Source: Ktedonobacter racemifer DSM 44963 (lineage in GTDB: Bacteria; Chloroflexota; Ktedonobacteria; Ktedonobacterales; Ktedonobacteraceae). From it: a stretch of 64,000 bases of DNA. The notes beneath the pieces were generated by a model, which saw only the letters and a program-made list of their open reading frames with translations, was not told the DNA's origin and searched no databases. A program made the translations under genes and the position numbers. Shown in pieces: positions 58,083-64,000 of this stretch. The stretch spans positions 1,550,001 to 1,614,000 of the forward strand of contig NZ_ADVG01000002.1 in the NCBI RefSeq assembly GCF_000178855.1. The letters run 5' to 3'. Position 1 is the first letter of the stretch; each line of letters begins with the position of its first letter.

Positions 58083-60398
58083 TATTCCTATCTTCACGGT
58101 CTCCCACATGCCGGTGGTATATTGGGCGATCTCGTCGAGGACCAGCATCATGGGGACAAGGTCTTTTAAGGCCTGGCGACGAGTGCTCATGGCCTGGGTC
58201 TGCATGTGCTCGGCCCGCTGCCAGCTCAGGCGCTCGGCAATCAGGCTTTGCAGGGTCGCCTGCAACTCTTGCAGGTTCTCCACCAGGCCGCTTACCTCCT
58301 GCGCCTGCTTGCCTTCAAGGAGCGCCGCCTCAATCTGGTGCAAGACGTTGTCTATGGTTCTGGCGAAGCGCTCCAGGCGAGGGAGATTGCGCCGTTCGCG
58401 CACCATCAACGGGATGTGCGCGGAGAGCGCGGTAATACAATCGGCGAGCTGCTGATTATAGGTAATCAAGGCGTCCCAGCGCTCAACATCTCCCCGCTGC
58501 CCCTTTGGCTCGTCCATGAGGCTCTGAAAGGCACTTGCGACATCGGCGTTGGTCAGCGACATGGCTTTATATACTTTATGCATACCGTTGATGCTGCTCT
58601 CCTGGCCCTCGTAGCCCGCCAGCACGCGCCGCAGGTACTCGCGGTTGGCAGCGATAGCCTTCGCCAGCCGTTTGGGCAGGCGCTCTCGCTCCCACTCTGG
58701 CCAGAGGAAGCCCACCGCCAGCAGCGACAGTAGACAGCCCAGCAGCGTACAGCCCACGCGCAGAAGGGCGATCTCCCATTGACCCGGCGTGGCCATGGAA
58801 TTGAGCAACAGGGAGAAGGGGGCGATAAACATCACGAAGACGCGATAATTGCGCTGGTAGTAGCAGAAGCCGATAAAGCCAAAGACCGCCAGTAGCAGCA
58901 GCATCTCGGATGGCACGCGTACGAGGGCGACCAGGGCGGCAGCAATGCAGGCTCCAATACATGTGCCTATAAAGCGCTGCGCCAGTTTCTGGTTCGAGGT
59001 ACTATAATTCGGCTTGAGGCACACCATGATCGTCAGGGCAATCCAGAAACCATGCGGTATCTCAAACAGTCTGTAGATCGCTGTGGCAACTCCCATCGCC
59101 AGGCCGATTCTCAGGGCATGGCGGAAGGTGGCCGACTGCATCGTAAACTGGGTCTTTAAGGTCTCCAGGGGATTCTTGCGCTTTACCTCCTGGCGGTAGG
59201 CCAGGCGCAGCGCCGTTTGGAGCAGGCTCTCTTCCTGGTCCTGTTGCTTCAGCATCGCGACGATTACCAGCAGGGCATTGCTTACCTGGTGGCAGGTTCG
59301 CAGCACCTGCAAGACCTGCATCATCCCCTTATAATCTTCCTCATCCACCAGCCGCGTCAGGTGAACCCTGGTCAGGGTGCTCGCGCGCCCCACTGGCTCC
59401 GCCGTGTAGCGCGCCATCAGGGACTGCATGTGGCGTCGCAACTCGTCCTCACGCGCCTTCACCTCCACCAGCCTGCGATTCAGCTCATTCGTCTCTACCA
59501 GCACCTTCTCGTTCAAGGCCGAGGCACCCACCTGACGCAAGACACGCCCAAACTCGCTGACCGCCGCGTTCAATGCCTGGCGCACAGGTTCCACGCGCGC
59601 AACCTGTGGCATTGATTCGCCAAACTTTCCCAGTGAGATCGCCGTCTGAAAGAAGTGGTCCGCGTGCAGGGTTAAGAGGAAGAGGCGCTGCAAGGGCAGG
59701 GGCGTCTCCTCCGACCCGGCATGCACGGCGACTACCATGCTATGCGCCTGGTTATAGGCCTGCCAGACCTGTCCACGCGCGCGCTTGAGGGCTTTCCGCT
59801 GTCCCTCGTCATACATCGGACCCTCCAGCGCACCACAAAAGCCAGCCAGCGCCCGGTAATAGCTCGCCACGGCCTGTCTCTCCGGCTGGTAGGGCCTCAG
59901 CGGCCACAGCAATAGCGTCGGTACTATGGCCCACAGACCACAGATGAGCATAGACAGCGCCACATAGATACCGGTCTGCCAGCTCCCCTCCTCGCTCAAC
60001 ACCATGGCAAAGACAATTGTAACCAGGAGACCCACACGCCCCGCCGAGGTCCCAAATATTCCTAACATATTCAAAATAAAAGGAATCAACAGAGCGGCCG
60101 CTATCGCCAGTACAACGCCGCTAACGCTCAGGCCGCTCGCCAGGAAGGCAATTATGGCCATGCCGCTCGCGATACACAGCATGTCCACCACTCGGTCGCG
60201 ATAGCGTCCACTCGTGCCACCAATGGCTGTATATAATCCACCCAGCATCCCCATGGCCGCCAGTTTACTCTGACCAATAGCGGGACCAATAAGCAAAGGC
60301 GGCAGTACGACCAGGATCAGGCGTGCCCCATAAGCCAGGTCCGCCCGCGTCAACTGGAACTGCCGCCAGAAAGCAGAGAAATGCACCAACTTTTTCAT
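58077..60398 (-). CDS. FUSC-family membrane transporter (aromatic-acid-exporter-like)
   Basis: The 773-aa protein has two blocks of about six helices each (about 20-150 and 425-560). Each is followed by a long cytoplasmic helical segment, the YccS/AaeB (FUSC) layout. 'LAYGARLILVVLPPLLIG' and 'FRHALRIGLAMGVATAIYRLFEIPHGFWIALTIMVCLKP' are the paired membrane motifs (conserved Pro-His-Gly-x-W). Such proteins export aromatic carboxylates or other toxic acids. No periplasmic adaptor is encoded nearby. It is monocistronic, with a basic N-terminus 'MKKLVHFSAFW'. Confidence 0.86.
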   Translation of the reverse strand: MKKLVHFSAFWRQFQLTRADLAYGARLILVVLPPLLIGPAIGQSKLAAMGMLGGLYTAIGGTSGRYRDRVVDMLCIASGMAIIAFLASGLSVSGVVLAIAAALLIPFILNMLGIFGTSAGRVGLLVTIVFAMVLSEEGSWQTGIYVALSMLICGLWAIVPTLLLWPLRPYQPERQAVASYYRALAGFCGALEGPMYDEGQRKALKRARGQVWQAYNQAHSMVVAVHAGSEETPLPLQRLFLLTLHADHFFQTAISLGKFGESMPQVARVEPVRQALNAAVSEFGRVLRQVGASALNEKVLVETNELNRRLVEVKAREDELRRHMQSLMARYTAEPVGRASTLTRVHLTRLVDEEDYKGMMQVLQVLRTCHQVSNALLVIVAMLKQQDQEESLLQTALRLAYRQEVKRKNPLETLKTQFTMQSATFRHALRIGLAMGVATAIYRLFEIPHGFWIALTIMVCLKPNYSTSNQKLAQRFIGTCIGACIAAALVALVRVPSEMLLLLAVFGFIGFCYYQRNYRVFVMFIAPFSLLLNSMATPGQWEIALLRVGCTLLGCLLSLLAVGFLWPEWERERLPKRLAKAIAANREYLRRVLAGYEGQESSINGMHKVYKAMSLTNADVASAFQSLMDEPKGQRGDVERWDALITYNQQLADCITALSAHIPLMVRERRNLPRLERFARTIDNVLHQIEAALLEGKQAQEVSGLVENLQELQATLQSLIAERLSWQRAEHMQTQAMSTRRQALKDLVPMMLVLDEIAQYTTGMWETVKIGIQ

Positions 60399-60772
60399 AA
60401 GACCTCATAATATCAAAAAAGCATAGAACCAGGCCCAACACCAAACTCACACCACGTAATACAGAGAAATATTCCACTGTGGTCATGCTTATACACAGGC
60501 CCGCAGGCCCACCATACATCATCTCAGAGGAGAAAAACGGGGGGAAACAGAAACGCTCACCCTTCACCCTATTAGTGTATACCCAACACCAATCCAAAAG
60601 CAACCAGCCATTACTTCGAACGGTGCCAAAAATAAAAAAGAACCCGCATCGGATGCGTGGGGGGACCGCAAAACCCCACGCATGCCGACCGGGGGTGAGG
60701 GAGCAAAGGGACGGTGTGGTGTATGGCACCCATTGCTCAACCCGGTGTTTAGCCCGCTACTTGGGCTGTTGG
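60399..60772. other. Intergenic region with one strong hairpin
   Basis: 374 bases without a supported gene. The only clear structure is the hairpin GGATGCGTGGGG...CCCCACGCATGCC (about 60652-60686), upstream of the FUSC gene on its strand or downstream of the hypothetical gene at 60773. Small frames here have no ribosome site or motif. Confidence 0.5.
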
Positions 60773-61306
60773 TTACAGGACGATGATGGCTTCGCGCTCG
60801 ATTTCGCGCGGCTTGATGATGGGCCTGGGCATTGAGGCTACCATCAGGATGTAGCCTGTGGCCAGGATCGATGAGATGTCAATGCCAAACTTGCGCAGCT
60901 TGATGCGTGTGCGCGAGAGGGCATCGCGAATCGGGCGCATCTCCTGGTCCCATTGCTCATCCTCTATCGCCTGGTCGAGCTTCTCGCGGCTCTCCTCGAC
61001 GTTCTCCTCGCTGACGCTGCCGTTATAGAAGCTGGCATATAACACTTCGTATGGGCAGTAGTAGGGGAACATCTCCAGCAGCGGGAGCAGAACGCTCATC
61101 TCGGTGCCGGTAAACTGCTCCTGCGCGATCATCAGCAGGCGGTCGCTCTCGTATGAGAGATAGGAGAGCGTACCAAATTTGGGATTGAGGGCCATAATAT
61201 GCCCTTGCGGCAACGCATCTTGCAGGGAGAAGTGTAAGATTTCGTTGTCTCGTCGCAGATCGCTTGAAGTCATCTTGCTTTTACTGCGTGTTGCTGGCCT
61301 TTGCAT
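60773..61306 (-). CDS. Uncharacterised soluble protein, 177 aa
   Basis: The start at 61306 has CAGGAGA eight bases upstream; an internal ATG at 61273 has no ribosome site. The protein has a basic N-terminus (RPATRSKSK) and a mixed alpha/beta middle: 'SLQDALPQGHIMALNPKFGTLSYLSYESDRLLMIAQEQF' and 'LLEMFPYYCPYEVLYASFYNG'. A Glu-rich helix follows ('EENVEESREKLDQAIEDEQWDQEM'), and then a hydrophobic C-terminal stretch. No known family was recognised. The next gene on the same strand (starting 61596, separated by the repeat element) is also uncharacterised. Confidence 0.6.
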   Translation of the reverse strand: MQRPATRSKSKMTSSDLRRDNEILHFSLQDALPQGHIMALNPKFGTLSYLSYESDRLLMIAQEQFTGTEMSVLLPLLEMFPYYCPYEVLYASFYNGSVSEENVEESREKLDQAIEDEQWDQEMRPIRDALSRTRIKLRKFGIDISSILATGYILMVASMPRPIIKPREIEREAIIVL

Positions 61307-61384
61307 GCTGTTTTCTCCTGCCTTGTGAGTGCGTGGCGCTATTGGTACGGCTCTACAGGGTTCCGCTGCTCATGGCCCCCATCG

Positions 61385-61551
61385 GTAGGGACCCGGTTTA
61401 CCGCGTCCGAAGGCGATTGATCGCCTGTGGGCGCAGCCCGAACCGTTCCTGTTGGGGACCGCTAACTATATGGTAGGTGCATACCCAGCAAAAGTAGGCT
61501 TGCGCCGCTCTGCCATGAATGGCGCTCGGACACGATAAATCGGGTCCCTAC
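61385..61551. repeat. 167-bp element with ~26-bp terminal inverted repeats (GTAGGGACC family), copy 2
   Basis: Ends GTAGGGACCCGGTTTACCGCGTCCGA (61385-61410) and the inverted copy at 61526-61551 (three mismatches). Internal segments match copy 1 (37106-37269) in the opposite orientation: CGCCATTYATGGCAG and GCGATTRATCGC motifs are shared. It fills the gap between two uncharacterised minus-strand genes. Confidence 0.8.
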
Positions 61552-61595
61552 CAAGGTTGCGAGCATTCATGCGCAATACATTGGTACCGAACAAC

Positions 61596-62132
61596 CTACA
61601 GGGTTCCGTTGCCTATGGCGGCGAGCAGATAGCCGCAGACCATGATACCTACAATTCCTAACACCAGCAGGCTCAACAGCCAGAGGAAGAGGCGTCTCCC
61701 TTTCACAGGCTGCTCGTGATTGCTCATGGCAGGTACATGCTGCTCTACCTGCGTCGCTGCGGATTGCGTGGGCTTCGCCTCCAGGATGATCGGTGTCATA
61801 CCAGTGGCCTGGCCACGCTGCCGGAGAAGCTTCTGCGTAGTAATGCGGCTTATCTCGGCGGCTGGACTGGCCTCATAGATCCAGTCGATCGCTTCCTGGT
61901 GCAGTGGCTCGCTCTGGACCCGTATGCCTGAAACAGCGAATTCATCCATTTGTTCAGGTGCTTCCCACACGCCCTCCCAGACATATTCATCGGAGTTCTG
62001 TGTGGCCTCGCTCTCAAATGGAACAAGGTCTATGCTGCGTACGCGCCGCACACCTGGATATGCCCGCGTCGCCGCCGTTCCCTGTACAGGATTCCACACA
62101 TTCGCTCTGCATTCTTGCTCTTGCATATGCAT
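61596..62132 (-). CDS. Uncharacterised protein with C-terminal membrane anchor
   Basis: The start at 62132 (MHMQEQEC) follows AAAGGAG six bases upstream; the longer frame to 62321 adds a very basic segment without a ribosome site. The 178-aa protein is soluble and acidic in its first 130 residues ('SIDLVPFESEATQNSDEYVWEGVWEAPEQMDEF'), and ends with a single helix 'LFLWLLSLLVLGIVGIMVCGYLLAAI'. This is a tail-anchored or stalk-like layout. It may pair with the uncharacterised protein at 60773. No family recognised. Confidence 0.6.
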   Translation of the reverse strand: MHMQEQECRANVWNPVQGTAATRAYPGVRRVRSIDLVPFESEATQNSDEYVWEGVWEAPEQMDEFAVSGIRVQSEPLHQEAIDWIYEASPAAEISRITTQKLLRQRGQATGMTPIILEAKPTQSAATQVEQHVPAMSNHEQPVKGRRLFLWLLSLLVLGIVGIMVCGYLLAAIGNGTL

Positions 62133-62456
62133 CGCCGCTCCTTTGTTGCCTGTGCCCGGAAAGAAATGCCTGTGTCCTGGTTTTGCTACCTTCTTAATAA
62201 AAAAGGTTCTGGGGAAGAGTTCCTCATCACTCCCTGGCAGCCAGTCCCTTAGTTGCCGGCGCTTACGCGCTCGGGGTTTGATGCGCTTCAGTCCCTCCCC
62301 CCCTTGCCCGGCTTCTACCATTCCGCGTATTCCCTCACGTAGCAGGTAGATTTACTGATCTAATTATGCCTGATGAACATGTACAGAGCAAAGATCATAT
62401 GTTATCATTCAATTAAACATATTTATCATTTTCTGTTGCCCAGAAAGGAATGGCAC
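62133..62456. promoter_or_regulatory. Divergent promoter region before the NB-ARC regulator
   Basis: The 135 bases from 62322 to 62456 are strongly AT-rich (for example ATGTTATCATTCAATTAAACATATTTATC), unlike the rest of the window, and must hold promoters for both directions. The part 62133-62321 is open in the minus-strand frame but is judged leader. No consensus -35/-10 pair was fixed. Confidence 0.4.
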
Positions 62457-64000
62457 GTGGATCACATTCCCTCAACTGAGCCACAACCGCGTCTGAAGCT
62501 CACCGAAGCTCGGATCGCACGCTCACTCTCACAGCAGGATGTCGCGGAACAGATCGGGACCACGCATGTGAATGTGAGCCGCTGGGAGCGCGGCATTACG
62601 CGCCCCAATCCTTATTTTCGGCGCAAACTCTGCCAGCTCTTCGGGCTGACCACCCAGGAACTTGACCTTGTACCCAGCGCAAGCTCCGAACCCCCAGCCG
62701 CTACCACTTCAAATATTGATGAAGTAGAATCTCCTGCCGAGGAGTCTCCCACGCCTGCCGCTACTATTGTTGATCCAGCCGTTCCGCTCCTGCCTGCCAT
62801 TCGCCTGGTTGGCCGCGATGAAGAGCTTGCCGATATCAAACGCCGCCTCTTCACGGGCGGTAACGTGGCCCTGACTGCGCTCAATGGCCTGCCCGGCGTG
62901 GGCAAGACGACGCTCTCCATCGCCCTGGCCCATGACCGCGATGTGCGCGCCCATTTCCGCGATGGTATTCTCTGGGCCGGCCTTGGTCCAAAACCAAACA
63001 TCCTGGGTCTGCTGAGTCGCTGGGGCACCCTCCTGGGCATCTCCGCGACCGAGATGGCCTCTCTGAGCGATGTACACGCCTGGGCGCGCGCCATTCATAA
63101 CGCCATTGGCACACGCTATATGCTCCTGGTCATCGACGACGCCTGGAGCACCGAGGAGGCCCTGGCCTTCAAGGTTGGTGGCTCCAATTGCGCGCACCTG
63201 CTGACCACGCGCTATCCCGAGATCGCCTCGTTTATCGCCCTGGATGGCGCGAAGAAGATCCAGGCTCTCAACGACGAGGAGAGCATGACCCTGCTGCGCC
63301 TCCTCGCGCCGGGCGTGGTTGATCGCGAGGTACAGAAGGCCCAGGACCTCGTCCACGCCGTGGGCGGTCTCCCCCTGGCCCTGACCCTCATGGGCAACTA
63401 CCTGCGCAAACAGACCTATAGCGGGCAGACCCGCCGCATCACCGCCGCCCTGGAGCGCCTGAGCAACGCCGAGGAGCGCCTGCAAATCCAGGAGCCACAC
63501 GGCCCCGTCGAGGCTCATCCCAGCCTGACTACAGATATCCAGCTCTCGCTACACTCCGTCATCTCCGTCACCGATCAGCAGCTCAGCCCGGCCACGCGCT
63601 CGGCCTTCTACGCCCTCTCCGTCTTCCCTGCACGCCCCAACACATTCTCCGAGGAGGCAGCCCTGGCCGTCGCCACCTGCGAGGTCGACATCCTCGACAC
63701 CCTCATCGACATCGGCATCCTGGAGAGCAGCGGAGCCAGCCGCTACACCCTCCACCAGACCATTCGCGACTACACCTATCTCCAGCTCCAGCGCTCACCA
63801 GAGCACGATGCCGCCCAGCGCCGCCTCGTCGCCTACACCTGCGCCTTCCTCGCGGAGCACAGCAGCGACTACGAGCAGCTTGAGCTTGAGAGTCCCACCA
63901 TCCTCACGGCTCTCGAACAGGCCCACCGGCTCGCCATGCTGCCTGAGCTGATCCAGGGCACCATCGCCTTCACCCCCTACCTCCAGCTCCGTGGTCTCTA
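62457..64000 (+). CDS. XRE-HTH plus NB-ARC (AP-ATPase) regulator, 3'-truncated by window edge
   Basis: The start is GTG at 62457 with AAAGGA seven bases upstream; the frame is open for 514 codons to the end of the window. Residues about 10-65 form an XRE-type helix-turn-helix ('RIARSLSQQDVAEQIGTTHVNVSRWERGITRPNPYFRRKLCQLFGL' with the Q-x-D-V-A turn and W-E-R-G). After a Pro/Ser/Glu linker comes the NB-ARC module: 'VGRDEELADIKRRLF', P-loop 'GLPGVGKTT', kinase-2 'LLVIDDAW', RNBS-B 'LLTTRYPEI' and GLPL motif 'GGLPLALTLMG', then a winged-helix segment 'YTLHQTIRDYTY'. In this phylum such proteins end in TPR or WD40 repeats, which would lie outside the window. It is a signal-dependent transcription regulator; target unknown. 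Confidence 0.9.
   Translation, partial: MDHIPSTEPQPRLKLTEARIARSLSQQDVAEQIGTTHVNVSRWERGITRPNPYFRRKLCQLFGLTTQELDLVPSASSEPPAATTSNIDEVESPAEESPTPAATIVDPAVPLLPAIRLVGRDEELADIKRRLFTGGNVALTALNGLPGVGKTTLSIALAHDRDVRAHFRDGILWAGLGPKPNILGLLSRWGTLLGISATEMASLSDVHAWARAIHNAIGTRYMLLVIDDAWSTEEALAFKVGGSNCAHLLTTRYPEIASFIALDGAKKIQALNDEESMTLLRLLAPGVVDREVQKAQDLVHAVGGLPLALTLMGNYLRKQTYSGQTRRITAALERLSNAEERLQIQEPHGPVEAHPSLTTDIQLSLHSVISVTDQQLSPATRSAFYALSVFPARPNTFSEEAALAVATCEVDILDTLIDIGILESSGASRYTLHQTIRDYTYLQLQRSPEHDAAQRRLVAYTCAFLAEHSSDYEQLELESPTILTALEQAHRLAMLPELIQGTIAFTPYLQLRGL

Noticed and set aside
60265..60729. 154-aa minus-strand ORF over the start of the FUSC gene
   Set aside because: It overlaps a strong gene on the same strand in another frame and is not protein-like at its start.
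61382..61560. tRNA or other structured RNA gene at the GTAGGGACC element
   Set aside because: No cloverleaf or T-arm (GGTTCRANNCC) is present; it matches the repeat element at 37106.

Overview
The window looks like chromosomal DNA of a Ktedonobacteria-type Chloroflexota (an aerobic, multicellular, soil-type bacterium). This is inferred from gene content, not from a marker gene. The signs are an XRE-HTH plus NB-ARC regulator, a very large adenylate-cyclase/AAA-ATPase regulator, Gram-positive-style lipoproteins, small zinc-ribbon membrane proteins, a DUF929 protein and a large exopolysaccharide locus. There is no prophage, no transposase, no CRISPR array and no rRNA. The only RNA genes seen are two nearly identical tRNA-Leu(CAG) genes.

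Layout. 1-5.6 kb: the end of a beta-propeller protein, a copper-binding cupredoxin lipoprotein and a four-gene osmoprotectant ABC importer. 5.6-11 kb: a membrane-anchored sulfite-oxidase-like molybdoenzyme, a GT-C glycosyltransferase, a PPOX flavin/F420 enzyme, the remnant of a DEDDh exonuclease and a DUF929 membrane protein. 11-14.4 kb: an RNA ligase beside an HD-phosphohydrolase/polynucleotide-kinase fusion (a nucleic-acid end-repair pair), convergent with a LIM-domain HExxH peptidase resembling plant DA1. 14.4-23 kb: a tandem GNAT protein, two small stress-type proteins, an EamA exporter, a phosphodiesterase with a strongly structured 5' leader, and a MacB/LolD-type ABC pair. 23.4-27 kb: secD-secF and a VOC protein. 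27-30 kb: a polyphosphate module made of a Ppx-CHAD fusion, a lone CHAD protein and a lone HD protein. 30.3-30.8 kb: the tRNA pair, each with its own consensus promoter.

From 33 to 51 kb lies an exopolysaccharide locus. It holds a deacetylase-like protein, three glycosyltransferases, a Wzy-like polymerase, a 44-aa membrane protein, a CpsD-like ATPase and Wzz on one side. A flavoprotein, an ATP-grasp ligase, a Wzx flippase, an acyltransferase, a glycosidase-GDSL lipoprotein, a FemAB-like transferase and a secreted esterase are on the other. From 52 to 64 kb come the cyclase-ATPase, a hydroxyacid dehydrogenase and a class V aminotransferase (probably glyoxylate metabolism), a FUSC-family transporter, two uncharacterised proteins and the start of the NB-ARC regulator, which runs off the window.

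The intergenic DNA is unusually structured. Nearly every gene end carries a long, almost perfect inverted repeat with arms of 16-37 bp. A second class of long palindromes carries a conserved REP-like tail and sits mostly between divergent genes rather than at gene ends. Two copies of a ~165-bp element with ~26-bp terminal inverted repeats (GTAGGGACC...) and relatives starting GTAGGGTCC are also present. All assignments come from reading motifs and context; no database search was possible.
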